Notes under the pieces: model-generated
What the model was told of the DNA's origin: nothing
The model's database searches: none
What the model saw: only the letters and a program-made list of their open reading frames with translations
Shown: one piece after another, positions 25,158-34,360 of the stretch
How the letters are laid out: the number at the start of each line of letters is the position of its first letter
Numbering within the stretch: the first letter of the stretch is position 1
Program-made: the position numbers and the translations under genes
DNA from: Bacteroidales bacterium
GTDB lineage: Bacteria; Bacteroidota; Bacteroidia; Bacteroidales; F082
Reading direction: 5' to 3'
NCBI GenBank assembly: GCA_017427985.1
Contig: JAFRRS010000011.1
Span: forward strand, 1-64,000
DNA length: 64,000 bases

Positions 25158-26672
25158 TTATTCAAGTTTTCCGATTGATTTCTTTAAATATGTATTTGCC
25201 ATGATGACATCGATTTTCGCGTCGATGAACTCCGAATGAGCTTGCATCCATGCTGTCTGAGCCGCTTCGAGTGTCGATGACGGAATCATGCCCTCGTTGA
25301 AGCCGACCGTCGCCATACGCAGGTTTTCCTCGGCATCCGACATCTTTTCCGTCGTCATCTGCAGACGCTGCTCAGCCTCTTTAATCTGTTTCTCGTACTG
25401 GCTGACCTGAAGCATAACGAGCTCCTTGGTGTCATCGAGTTTCAGTTTGTAGACTGTCGCCTCCGACTTGGCTTTGCGGATTTTGTTATAGCCTTCGCCA
25501 AAATGGAAAAGCGGCACTTTTGCAACCACGCCGAAGTTATAAAAACCGTGGAACTCGTTCTCGAATCCGTTGAACGCCGAAGGGTTCGTCACTATGTAGT
25601 TGCCGAAGACAGCCACCGTCGGCAGGAAGTCGGCACGCGCGATGTTCACTTTCTTGTCGTAAATCTGCGTAGCGAGCTTCAAGCTCTGAAGCTCAGGCCT
25701 GTTGTTCATGATGTCTTCCTCTGTGTATTGGTTTGTGTAAACCGGCACATTGACATCCTCGAGATTCTCATCTTCCAAGATGATGTTGCTGTCGAGAGGC
25801 AGTCCGCAGCTCTGGCAGAGAAGCATCTTCGAAAGTGCCACGCCGTTCTGCACTCTTATCAGCGACAACTCAGCGTCGTTGAGCTTCACCTTGACGGAAA
25901 GCTTGTCGGCGTTGGTTGCCATGCCTTCGTTCACGAGCTTGTCGACGTTATCCGACATGGTGCGAAGCAACTCGACGTAGTTTTCGGTAAGCTTCTGTTT
26001 GTTTGCCAACGACACGATTTGCCAGTATGCCTTGTCGGTTGCCACGATGATTTCCTGCTGCTCGGTGGTGAGCTGCATCTGCGCGAGGTCTTGTGCGTAT
26101 TGTGCCATTTTGTTGTAAGCGCGAATCTTGCCGCCCGCGTACACAGGTTCCATCACCGTTATCATGCCCGCGTAAACGTTACGGGTGTCGAGAGTGAAGT
26201 TTTTCGACACCTCCTGCCCTATCGCGTCAAGGGTTTCGAACGCCCCGATGTGATGCAGGTCCTGAATGAGTGCCTGCAGCTCCGGATTGTTTATGATAAT
26301 CTGATACATCAACGGGTTCTCCATCAGGTTTTGGATGATCGGGTCGATGAAACCATTCACGTCGCCCTGCAGCGTGGTGCCCACCGTGTTGATGGTGTTG
26401 ATTTTCTCGTCACTCAGCAGTTGCAGCTGTTTCTCGTTGTGCATGTATGTGCCCTGCGCCGAAATCGTCGGGAAGTAGTTCGCCCTCGCGATTTTCTTGT
26501 CGTAGTTCGCCATATTGACTTTCTCCTGCGAAATCTTGAGATTCTTGTTATTCCCAAGAGCCATGTCGCGACAGTCCTTCAACGTCAGGGTCTGCTGCGC
26601 CATCACGGGGAAAGCCATCAGGAAAAGCACGGCCAAAACTGCCAAATTCCTTTTGATTTTTATACTTCTCAT
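25158..26672 (-). CDS. TolC-family outer membrane efflux protein
   Basis: 504 residues. Signal peptide ending PVMAQ, then the duplicated OEP repeats: LKDCRDMALGNNKNLKISQEK near the front and ITEEDIMNNRPELQSLK at about residue 320, followed by YDKKVNIARADFLPTVAVFG. Alpha-helical tunnel segments and two barrel hairpins make the outer-membrane exit duct. First gene of the export operon. A divergent AraC-type gene lies 183 bases away and is the obvious candidate regulator. Confidence 0.92.
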   Translation of the reverse strand: MRSIKIKRNLAVLAVLFLMAFPVMAQQTLTLKDCRDMALGNNKNLKISQEKVNMANYDKKIARANYFPTISAQGTYMHNEKQLQLLSDEKINTINTVGTTLQGDVNGFIDPIIQNLMENPLMYQIIINNPELQALIQDLHHIGAFETLDAIGQEVSKNFTLDTRNVYAGMITVMEPVYAGGKIRAYNKMAQYAQDLAQMQLTTEQQEIIVATDKAYWQIVSLANKQKLTENYVELLRTMSDNVDKLVNEGMATNADKLSVKVKLNDAELSLIRVQNGVALSKMLLCQSCGLPLDSNIILEDENLEDVNVPVYTNQYTEEDIMNNRPELQSLKLATQIYDKKVNIARADFLPTVAVFGNYIVTNPSAFNGFENEFHGFYNFGVVAKVPLFHFGEGYNKIRKAKSEATVYKLKLDDTKELVMLQVSQYEKQIKEAEQRLQMTTEKMSDAEENLRMATVGFNEGMIPSSTLEAAQTAWMQAHSEFIDAKIDVIMANTYLKKSIGKLE

Positions 26673-26830
26673 TGTTTTTATGATTTATTATATCCCAGTT
26701 TTTTAATCACTTAATTTCACGATGCAAAATAACAACACTTTTTTCTAACAAAAGGTATCCAAAATTGACTAAAAAATATCTAAAGGTCGAATTTTTGAAA
26801 AAATATTTACATCATATTATCAAAATAGTA

Positions 26831-26838
26831 TATATTTG
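26831..26838 (+). promoter_or_regulatory. -7 box of the AraC-type gene
   Basis: TATATTTG, about 18 bases before ATG 26856. The 183-base divergent gap also holds the export operon promoter, which I cannot pin down. Confidence 0.65.
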
Positions 26839-26855
26839 CCGAAAATTATTTCCAA

Positions 26856-27770
26856 ATGGATAATAAACTGTACAACAAGTTCACTCTTTCCAAGGTGAAA
26901 GAGCTGTTTCTAAAGGACGATATTGTCAGCATTGGGGATGATTTTATCCTTGCAAGGCAGACAAATAACGTTGATTATGAGTTACTTAAGTTCCCAAGTC
27001 GTATCGACGGCTATGTGGCGGCTTATTGCCGTAAAGGTCATTTCAAATGTAAAATAAACCTCAGGGAATATGAGATTCACGACGGCATGTTGGCGGTCAA
27101 CATCCCGAACAACATCATTCAGCTTGAGCCTATCGACCGTAAAAACGAGCTTGTGGAGCTGACGATTCTCGCGGTGTCGCCGCAATACATGAATGCGCTC
27201 ACCTCCGACCTCGACAAGATTTTCGTCGATGCCATCAACATGTTTCAAAGCCCTATTATGGAGATGGCTCCCGAGGAGGTTGAGTTGTCGATGCAATACC
27301 TGCATCTTATTGATAATGTGATAAATACAGATTCAGAATACCGTAACGACAGCATCAGCTACCTGCTAACATCCATCTTCTACCTCATCGGCGGCATGTT
27401 GAAAAAACGCCTTGACGCTGAGGCTGAAAAAGGCGAAATCCAGGCTTCGACGCGACATAAAAAACTCTTTGAGATGTTCATCGAACTTGTGGAAAAACAT
27501 TACAACGAGGAGCGTTCCGTCGGGTTTTACGCCGACAAACTGTGCATCTCGCCGAAATATCTGTCGCAAATCATAAAAAGCGTGAGCGGCTTCTCGGCTC
27601 CTGACGTCATTAATAAATATGTGATTCTCGAGGCGCAAAATCTTTTGCGCCATACCGACATGACTGTCAAGGAGATATCCGACCAGCTCAACTTCCCGAA
27701 CCATTCGTTTTTCTACAAATATTTCAAGCAACGCACAGGCTGCACGCCAAATTCTTATCGTCACCAATAA
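26856..27770 (+). CDS. AraC-family transcriptional regulator
   Basis: 304 residues. N-terminal 180 residues form a cupin-like sensor region; residues about 200-304 are the two-HTH AraC domain (SVGFYADKLCISPKYLSQIIK, then TVKEISDQLNFPNHSFFYKYFK, ending RTGCTPNSYRHQ). Divergent to the TolC-HlyD-ABC export operon, so most likely its regulator. A short leader follows the -7 box at 26831-26838. Ligand unknown. Confidence 0.9.
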   Translation: MDNKLYNKFTLSKVKELFLKDDIVSIGDDFILARQTNNVDYELLKFPSRIDGYVAAYCRKGHFKCKINLREYEIHDGMLAVNIPNNIIQLEPIDRKNELVELTILAVSPQYMNALTSDLDKIFVDAINMFQSPIMEMAPEEVELSMQYLHLIDNVINTDSEYRNDSISYLLTSIFYLIGGMLKKRLDAEAEKGEIQASTRHKKLFEMFIELVEKHYNEERSVGFYADKLCISPKYLSQIIKSVSGFSAPDVINKYVILEAQNLLRHTDMTVKEISDQLNFPNHSFFYKYFKQRTGCTPNSYRHQ

Positions 27771-27779
27771 AAAAAAGCA

Positions 27780-27787
27780 TATATTTG
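27780..27787 (+). promoter_or_regulatory. -7 box of pssA
   Basis: TATATTTG directly after the AraC stop codon, leaving a leader of about 13 bases to ATG 27804. It separates pssA from the regulator as an independent unit. Confidence 0.65.
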
Positions 27788-27803
27788 CAAAAATTTAACT
27801 CTC

Positions 27804-28517
27804 ATGTCAATTAAAAAACACATCCCGAACACCATCACATGCTGCAATCTCTTATGTGGCTGTGTGTCAATACTTTTCACCTGCAAAGAACATGTCTTAT
27901 GGGCTTCCGTCATGATATTTCTGGCGGCTGTCTGCGACTTCTTCGACGGATTCGCGGCACGCACCCTCAACGCGAAATCGCCCATCGGCGGCGAGCTCGA
28001 CTCGTTGTCTGACGTGGTGTCGTTCGGCGTGGCGCCTTCGTTTATCGTGGCGTGGTTTCTGAGCAAGACCGGCGTCGGCTGGTGGGTTCACAACGTCAAC
28101 GTCTTCCCTATGCTCGCTTTCATCCTCGCGGCATTTGCGGCGGTGCGCCTCGCGAAATTCAACATCGACACGCGCCAAACAACCTCGTTCATCGGGCTGC
28201 CGGTGCCTGCTGTCGGACTTTTCATCGCATCGCTACCGTTCATGGTTTTCAACGTCGGAAGCGGCACCATCCTTTACAAAGCAGTGGTGAATCCATATTT
28301 CTTACTTGCAATCACCGCCATTTTCAGCTGGCTAATGATTAGCGAAGTGCCGTTCTTCTCTTTCAAAATCAAGAATTTAAAATTCAAAGAAAACATTCTC
28401 CGCTATTTTGTGGTGATATTCGCCATCGTTGCCGTCATCATTTTAAAATTGGTGGCGTTACCGTTTGTCTTCCTGTTTTATATTTTATTGTCGGTAATTT
28501 GTTATCGTAACGAATAA
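27804..28517 (+). CDS. pssA: CDP-diacylglycerol--serine O-phosphatidyltransferase
   Basis: 237 residues, inner membrane. The CDP-alcohol phosphotransferase signature is complete: DFFDGFAARTLNAKSPIGGE then LDSLSD (D-G-x2-A-R-x8-G-x3-D-x3-D). About seven hydrophobic segments. Makes phosphatidylserine for phosphatidylethanolamine synthesis. Length is normal for the short Bacteroidota type. A perfect family A palindrome starts 6 bases after the stop codon and may serve as a bidirectional terminator towards the convergent protease gene. Confidence 0.93.
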   Translation: MSIKKHIPNTITCCNLLCGCVSILFTCKEHVLWASVMIFLAAVCDFFDGFAARTLNAKSPIGGELDSLSDVVSFGVAPSFIVAWFLSKTGVGWWVHNVNVFPMLAFILAAFAAVRLAKFNIDTRQTTSFIGLPVPAVGLFIASLPFMVFNVGSGTILYKAVVNPYFLLAITAIFSWLMISEVPFFSFKIKNLKFKENILRYFVVIFAIVAVIILKLVALPFVFLFYILLSVICYRNE

Positions 28518-28523
28518 AAAAAC

Positions 28524-28551
28524 GTAGAGACGCACGGCCGTGCGTCTCTAC
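28524..28551. repeat. family A perfect 28-base palindrome
   Basis: Perfect inverted repeat with arm GTAGAGACGCACGG. Identical to the copy at 56386-56413, 28 kb away. Lies between convergent pssA and the C25 protease gene and can act as terminator hairpin for both strands. Confidence 0.95.
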
Positions 28552-28573
28552 ACATAAATATTTCAACAATTTG

Positions 28574-31500
28574 TTATTTCTTGACAATTTTCGTCACATT
28601 TCCATTCACCCTCACGAAATAAATTCCTGAATTCAGGTCAGCGACATTGATTTGCACGTTGCCTGACATCATCTCAATGTGTCTCACAACCTGTCCGATG
28701 CTGTTGTAAATCACCACATCCGACTGATTGTCACCGAGTTCGATGTTCAAAACATCGTTGGCAGGATTTGGATAGACTGTGACATTTCTCTCAACCACTT
28801 CCTGAACGTCGGTAATGACAGCAGAAGCAGGAATTATGACGTTATCAATCCAGGCGCAGTCACTGCCGCTCGACACCGAAGAGTCTTTTGTGTACTCCCA
28901 TCTCAAAACGTGAGTTCCTGCCGTGAGCTGATATGTCGCTATCGTCCAGTCAATATCGCCAGACCAGTTGTTCTTCTCAACACCATCAACAGAGAAATGC
29001 AGCTTGTCGTAATTGCTTTCCGACGACACTTTATAATAGAAGCTCATCGGGCTTTCCTGTCCGACCATGACTGTCAGCGACATCGAGGTCGACTCACTGT
29101 GGTCGATACTTGACGACTTAGCGCAATACTGACCTTCGTATGGATTTTGAGTTACAACGGTCCAAGCGTAAATTGGACTTACAAACTGCCAGTTGAATGC
29201 GGTGAAGTCGCCGGTCTCAAATCCGTCCATCGACTGCCCAACCTGGATGTAATAAGAACCTTCAATGATGTAGTTTCCATAGTAAGAAGCGTACAGGAGC
29301 TCGTACATGACACCTGTCTGAGCCTCATCACTCAAGGTGAACGCCATATCGGCGGTAAACTCCTCGCCTGCCGCAACATTTTCATAGTTCCATTCGCTTG
29401 TCTCAATTGTAATCTCAGGATGTGAGTTGAACACGGCAAACACTGCAGACGGCATTGCCGCGCCACCGTCGTTCTTCAGTGTGAAATGCACTGTTCCTGC
29501 ATCGCCAGGATTCAAAGCGGCACCAGTCGTCGTCTCGAGAACCGCGCTGACAAGCACAATCTCAGGAGCGTAAATCCTCACGTTGAAATGGCTCTCCCAT
29601 GTCTCGGAACCGTCGGTACATGTGATGAAGAAACGCACGTTGGTGTTGTTCGGCACGTCGTCGCTCACCGTGAAATCAAAGGCGTTTTCAAGTGTAACGC
29701 TCTGGCTTCCGTTGACATCTCCCACATTGGCTGTTGCCTGTCCGATAGTGACATATTCGCTTTCACATGTCATCGTTGCCGTCACGTTGCTTGCGTTGAC
29801 ACTGCCCACGTTTTTCAAAACCACGTTGAATGCATAGCTTCCGCCAAAGTCGATTTGCTCAGCGCCGCCACTCAAAGTATAGCTTTCATAAACGACATAC
29901 GGTGTGTCGCTCGGCACTGCCAGCATCTCCACATCCTGCGGATATGAATTCACTCCACTGACTTTCATTATCATGTTGCCAACACTCTGAAGTCCGCCTT
30001 CAAAAGTTATCTCAGCCACGCCGTTTTCATCTGTAGCTCCCATCGCAATGACATCTTCGTCCATATAAATAAGGCAGCGGTAGTTCTTCAAGCCGTTACC
30101 GTTCTCGTCAGTCACTGTCACTTCAATCGACTGAGTGCCAATGACAACCTGTGCTGGAGCGTCGACAACGGCTGTCATAGGCTCGTCGAGCCACACGTTA
30201 ACTGCTCCGTCGCCGAGGACGTTCATGTCGTAGAAGTTCCAACGCAGAGCGCCCTCCTCCCACTGTCCTGGAGCCGTCACCCACGGAGCCGTCATGCACT
30301 TGCCGTCAGCATGAGCAAGGCTGAGCAATCCTATTCTGTCACCAAACTGCGCATCGGTCATCTCGCGCTCAAGGTGTGCGCCCGGACCCTCGGTCTGACC
30401 CTCGTTGAACCAGCCGTAACGCGAGTTTCCAATGACGGCGACGGCGAAATTGGAGATTGTCACCATTTTTTCAAGGATGCAGTCCTCGTCAAAAGCGCCG
30501 CAATCGCAGCCTTGTGAGTGAAAGAATGTGTAGTTGTGGTCAACGCCGTTAGCGCCAGAGAAATCGCTGTTTGAGATGCCGTACCATCCCGCCACATAAC
30601 CCGAGTTGGCGTGTCCGTCATGATGCACATAGCCTGTACCAGCGTTGATTGCCTGTTTCAATGCTGAGCCGCTCCATGTACCGAGCTCCTCATAAAGCTT
30701 TGTAAAGTCGTAATCCGTTGGATATCCGACAGTTGTATAGCCGTTGTCATCATGTGTTCCGATGAGAAGTTCAAGGTAATCCGAACCGTTTGATGTCGGG
30801 TTGTCATAAAGATGCTCACCAGCCAGGATAATCTTCTGGAACTCTCCCAAAACTGGAGTCTGCTGATATGTCAAAGTCTTGTGAATCATGTTTTGAAGCT
30901 CGGTGGCAGTCTTAAATGACATGCGGCTCACACCGATTTCCGGAAGAAGGTCGTCCTCGCCAGGCTCACCGTAACGGTTGTTGCCATTGTCGTTCCATGT
31001 GCCGTCAAGTCCGCTGTAATAAAGGTCTGCAGGGATGTTGTTGCTCTCATACAGACTGCTTGACTGAACCTGGCAGTAGAAACTGCGATGAGGAATGATA
31101 TTGACATCTCCACCAAGGACAACCATCAAAATACCGTTGTTCTGATATTCCTGAATGATGTAATTACGAATCATATCCTGATTGTCAACGCCTGTCATAG
31201 TGGCGTAAATGTCCGCGGTCGTGACGATTCTGTTACGCAATCCGATTGAATTGTAATACTCGCAATATTCATTATAACCGTCAACAAATTCGGCACCAGT
31301 GATAATCAAAAGGTCGTAAGCGTTCACGTCTCTTCCTTTTGTCGGGTAATTTTCAACCATCTCAGGGTTTTGAGCAAGACGTTTCACGCTGTTTAAAACC
31401 TCAGGGGTGCCCCAAAGCATAGTGCCATGGTCTTCTCTCGCTGATTTCAGATTCACACGCACATTGGCGGTCTTGGCATACATCACCTTTCCCGTTGCAG

Positions 31501-31954
31501 GAATGTACTGGACAGGAGTGAACGACGAGAATGCAAAGCCGTATCCGTTTTTGTATTGTGTCGTCACAACACCATGATTTTCAGCAGGATAAACGTTTCT
31601 CGAAGCATAGACAGCTTCGTTTTTCACCAACTCATTTTGAGTCTTGTCGCTCATCGTCCTCGACGGCTGATAAGGGAACAGCTCAAAATTTCCTTCAATC
31701 TCCTGAAAATCAGAGAGTTCCACCTCTATTGACTCAGCCTCAGCGCCTTGTGGCAGCATCAAACTGACCATGCAATATGGCAATGAAGGATTTCCAGCCA
31801 GTGCGGTCTGCATACAACCGTCAAAGCTAATTTGTTGATAACCACGAAGTTCCGTGACTTTAGGATTGTCAAAACGATAAGTTTTCTCAACTTTTTGAGC
31901 CATCATCAAAAGGCTCATCATCGACAAAACAATTAAAATTGTAAGTTTTTTCAT
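28574..31954 (-). CDS. gingipain-like C25 cysteine protease with T9SS sorting domain
   Basis: 1126 residues, secreted. Signal peptide MKKLTILIVLSMMSLLMMAQ; pro-domain to about residue 210; C25 catalytic domain with the His in GTGYVHHDGHANSG and the Cys in FFHSQGCDCGAFDED; then Ig-like beta domains (about 600-900) and a lectin-like segment. The last 75 residues are a type IX secretion sorting domain (VYPNPANDVLNIEL, ending SGIYFVRVNGNVTKIVKK). It is exported by T9SS and probably anchored at the surface, digesting host or dietary protein. The -7 box TACTTTTG (minus) is at 31990-31997. Diverges from the GH3 gene. Confidence 0.9.
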   Translation of the reverse strand: MKKLTILIVLSMMSLLMMAQKVEKTYRFDNPKVTELRGYQQISFDGCMQTALAGNPSLPYCMVSLMLPQGAEAESIEVELSDFQEIEGNFELFPYQPSRTMSDKTQNELVKNEAVYASRNVYPAENHGVVTTQYKNGYGFAFSSFTPVQYIPATGKVMYAKTANVRVNLKSAREDHGTMLWGTPEVLNSVKRLAQNPEMVENYPTKGRDVNAYDLLIITGAEFVDGYNEYCEYYNSIGLRNRIVTTADIYATMTGVDNQDMIRNYIIQEYQNNGILMVVLGGDVNIIPHRSFYCQVQSSSLYESNNIPADLYYSGLDGTWNDNGNNRYGEPGEDDLLPEIGVSRMSFKTATELQNMIHKTLTYQQTPVLGEFQKIILAGEHLYDNPTSNGSDYLELLIGTHDDNGYTTVGYPTDYDFTKLYEELGTWSGSALKQAINAGTGYVHHDGHANSGYVAGWYGISNSDFSGANGVDHNYTFFHSQGCDCGAFDEDCILEKMVTISNFAVAVIGNSRYGWFNEGQTEGPGAHLEREMTDAQFGDRIGLLSLAHADGKCMTAPWVTAPGQWEEGALRWNFYDMNVLGDGAVNVWLDEPMTAVVDAPAQVVIGTQSIEVTVTDENGNGLKNYRCLIYMDEDVIAMGATDENGVAEITFEGGLQSVGNMIMKVSGVNSYPQDVEMLAVPSDTPYVVYESYTLSGGAEQIDFGGSYAFNVVLKNVGSVNASNVTATMTCESEYVTIGQATANVGDVNGSQSVTLENAFDFTVSDDVPNNTNVRFFITCTDGSETWESHFNVRIYAPEIVLVSAVLETTTGAALNPGDAGTVHFTLKNDGGAAMPSAVFAVFNSHPEITIETSEWNYENVAAGEEFTADMAFTLSDEAQTGVMYELLYASYYGNYIIEGSYYIQVGQSMDGFETGDFTAFNWQFVSPIYAWTVVTQNPYEGQYCAKSSSIDHSESTSMSLTVMVGQESPMSFYYKVSSESNYDKLHFSVDGVEKNNWSGDIDWTIATYQLTAGTHVLRWEYTKDSSVSSGSDCAWIDNVIIPASAVITDVQEVVERNVTVYPNPANDVLNIELGDNQSDVVIYNSIGQVVRHIEMMSGNVQINVADLNSGIYFVRVNGNVTKIVKK

Positions 31955-32072
31955 TGTATAAATTTTTAATGATTAATCAATAAAGTCTGCAAAAGTACAA
32001 TTTTTTTTTATATTTGGTGCAAAATACATCATAAAAATAACCATTGATTAAATTTATTTGTACTTTTGTAGT

Positions 32073-34325
32073 ATGAAAATTAAGTATTTACAGATAATTG
32101 CGTTGTTTTTCCTGGCATCGTGCTCGGCGCCAAAATCCGACGATATTGATAAAAGAGTCGATAACTTATTGAGTCAGATGACTTTAACAGAAAAAGTCGG
32201 GCAGTTGTGTTGTCCGATAGGTTTCAATCTTGACGATGAGTCGTTCCAACGTCTGATGGACACCCTGCCTTGTGGCGGTTTTTGGGCTGTCCAGCGTGCC
32301 GACCCATGGTCGAGAAAGACTCTTGAAACCGGTCCCGATGCCCGCCAGTCAGCATTAATTTTCAATAAGATGCAGCGTTATGTAATGGAGAACACACGTT
32401 TAAAAATTCCGATTTATTTTGCTGAGGAATGTCCTCACGGACTTATGGCGGTTGGCGCGACGGTCTATCCCACTGGCTTGGGCATGGCGGCGACATGGGA
32501 CGAGGAGCTATTATATAATATAGGTGATGCTATAGGCGCCGAGGCCGCAGGCCGAGGCGCTCAATTCGGATATGGTCCGGTGCTCGACATCGCAAGAGAT
32601 CCGCGCTGGTCGCGAGTGGAAGAGACATTCGGCGAAGATCCTTACCTTTCGGGGACACTCGGCAGCGCCGTCATTAGAGGCATGCAGAATCATCTGGCGG
32701 CGACGGTGAAACATTTTGCGGCATACGGCATACCTGAAGGCGGACATAACGGTGCAGCAGCACAGACAGGACCTCATTATCTGATGTCGGATTACCTGTC
32801 CAACTTCGAAATGGCAGTGCGAAACGGGGCAAAAAGCATCATGACATCATACAACGCCATCGACGGGACACCTTGCACGTCAAACAGATGGCTGCTGAAA
32901 GACGTCCTACGCGGACAATGGGGATTCAACGGCATCGTCTTCTCCGACCTCGGCAGCATCTGGGCGCTGCACAGCACACACCGAACCGCCGAAAACCAGA
33001 CCGATGCGGCAGTACAGGCAATCAAGGCCGGCGTTGATATTGATTTAGGCGCGTCGAATTACGGAGCGTTCCTTAAAAACGCTGTCGAAAACGGATTGGT
33101 GCCAATGAAAAACATCGACGATGCTGTACGCAGGATCCTGCAATTCAAATACGAAATCGGGTTGTTTGACAATCCGTATATCGACGTCCCTCCTGTAGAG
33201 ACGTTTCCTGAAACGTCTAAAATTTCATCACAAGAGACGTTTCAGGAAACGTCTCTACAGGCGGCACGGGAATCCGTGGTTTTATTGAAAAATGACGGTA
33301 TTTTGCCTTTATATGGAGACAGACAGCGACCCATCTCTTCAATTGCCGTCATCGGACCGAACGCCGACAACATGTACAATCAATTGGGCGATTACACCGC
33401 GCCACAACATCCCGACGACATTGTCACCGTGCTGGAAGGCATCAAAAACCGCGCATACCCTGACACAAAAATCGTTTACGCCAAGGGCTGCTCCATCCGC
33501 GACACCGACGATGCTGATTTCAAAAACGCTGTAAACGCTGCAAAATCTGCTGATGTCGCGATTCTGGTTGTGGGCGGCTCATCGGCTCGTGACTTCAAAA
33601 CCTCATACGAAAACACTGGCGCAGCCGTCGTCAACAACCACATCTCCGACATGGACTGCGGTGAAGGGTACGACCGCGTCTCTCTGGAACTTTCAGGATT
33701 GCAGGAAGACCTCATCAAGGAAATCGCAAAAACACATAAACCACTGATAATAGTGTATATAGAAGGTCGCCCGATGCTTAAAAACACCGCAAATGAGGCA
33801 GCAAACGCACTCCTCACGGCGTTCTACCCTGGAGAACAGGGCGGCAACGCCATCGCCGACGTGATTTTCGGCAACTACAACCCCGCTGGCCGTCTGCCGA
33901 TTTCACAACCCAGAAACACAGGGCAGATTCCTGTCTACTACTCGCAGCCCAAACCGCACGATTACCTCGAATGCGAGAGCTCACCGCTGTTCTGCTTCGG
34001 TCACGGGCTCAGCTATACGAATTTTGAATATAACAATTTAAATATCAACAAATTAGATAACAATTTAGAAATCTCACTTGACGTGAAAAACACTGGCAGC
34101 TACGACGGCGACGAAGTAGTTCAACTCTACATCCGCGACGAATATGCCACCTTCACCCCTGCCGAGAAACTGCTCAAAGGTTTCAAGAGAACATTCATCA
34201 AAAAGAATGATACTCAACACGTTACGTTTACGATTCCGACAAAGGATTTTGAGCCAGGAGAATTCACAATCATGGTCGGCGCATCATCCGACGACATACG
34301 ACTAAGTGAAAAAATTGAAATTTAA
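32073..34325 (+). CDS. GH3 beta-glucosidase-type lipoprotein
   Basis: 750 residues from ATG 32073. Lipoprotein signal LQIIALFFLASCS. GH3 N domain with KHFAAYGIPEGGHNG and the nucleophile Asp in GIVFSDLGSIW; C-terminal GH3 domain with VVLLKNDGILPL and GEQGGNAIADVIFGNYNPAGRLP; a fibronectin-like end (VKNTGSYDGDEVVQLYI). Cleaves beta-linked glucosides or xylosides in the periplasm or at the surface. Between the two GH3 domains (about residues 374-397) an in-frame family A double palindrome encodes VETFPETSKISSQETFQETS. The only -7 box (TACTTTTG, 32061-32068) almost touches the ATG. Confidence 0.92.
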   Translation: MKIKYLQIIALFFLASCSAPKSDDIDKRVDNLLSQMTLTEKVGQLCCPIGFNLDDESFQRLMDTLPCGGFWAVQRADPWSRKTLETGPDARQSALIFNKMQRYVMENTRLKIPIYFAEECPHGLMAVGATVYPTGLGMAATWDEELLYNIGDAIGAEAAGRGAQFGYGPVLDIARDPRWSRVEETFGEDPYLSGTLGSAVIRGMQNHLAATVKHFAAYGIPEGGHNGAAAQTGPHYLMSDYLSNFEMAVRNGAKSIMTSYNAIDGTPCTSNRWLLKDVLRGQWGFNGIVFSDLGSIWALHSTHRTAENQTDAAVQAIKAGVDIDLGASNYGAFLKNAVENGLVPMKNIDDAVRRILQFKYEIGLFDNPYIDVPPVETFPETSKISSQETFQETSLQAARESVVLLKNDGILPLYGDRQRPISSIAVIGPNADNMYNQLGDYTAPQHPDDIVTVLEGIKNRAYPDTKIVYAKGCSIRDTDDADFKNAVNAAKSADVAILVVGGSSARDFKTSYENTGAAVVNNHISDMDCGEGYDRVSLELSGLQEDLIKEIAKTHKPLIIVYIEGRPMLKNTANEAANALLTAFYPGEQGGNAIADVIFGNYNPAGRLPISQPRNTGQIPVYYSQPKPHDYLECESSPLFCFGHGLSYTNFEYNNLNINKLDNNLEISLDVKNTGSYDGDEVVQLYIRDEYATFTPAEKLLKGFKRTFIKKNDTQHVTFTIPTKDFEPGEFTIMVGASSDDIRLSEKIEI
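33195..33258. repeat. family A double palindrome inside the GH3 gene
   Basis: Two palindromes, GTAGAGACGTTTC-CTG-AAACGTCT (33195-33218, arms given) and AGAGACGTTTC...GAAACGTCTCTAC (33233-33258), which are also inverted with respect to each other. Reading frame stays open; the segment falls in the inter-domain linker. Confidence 0.9.
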
Positions 34326-34348
34326 TTTTGATTTTAAAGAAATTAACG

Positions 34349-34356
34349 TATTTTTG
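34349..34356 (+). promoter_or_regulatory. -7 box abutting the deacetylase start
   Basis: TATTTTTG with TTTTG at 34326-34330 about 18 bases upstream. The ATG at 34361 is four bases after the box, predicting a leaderless or nearly leaderless mRNA. Confidence 0.6.
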
Positions 34357-34360
34357 CGTT

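Noticed and set aside
25503..26714. Long plus-strand open frame (403 codons) opposite the TolC gene
   Set aside because: It is a shadow of a well-supported gene with signal peptide and OEP repeats; it shows no domain and covers the promoter side of the operon.
28517..28574. Palindromes as insertion-sequence ends
   Set aside because: No transposase or flanking target duplication is visible between or next to copies; they are treated as autonomous short repeats.
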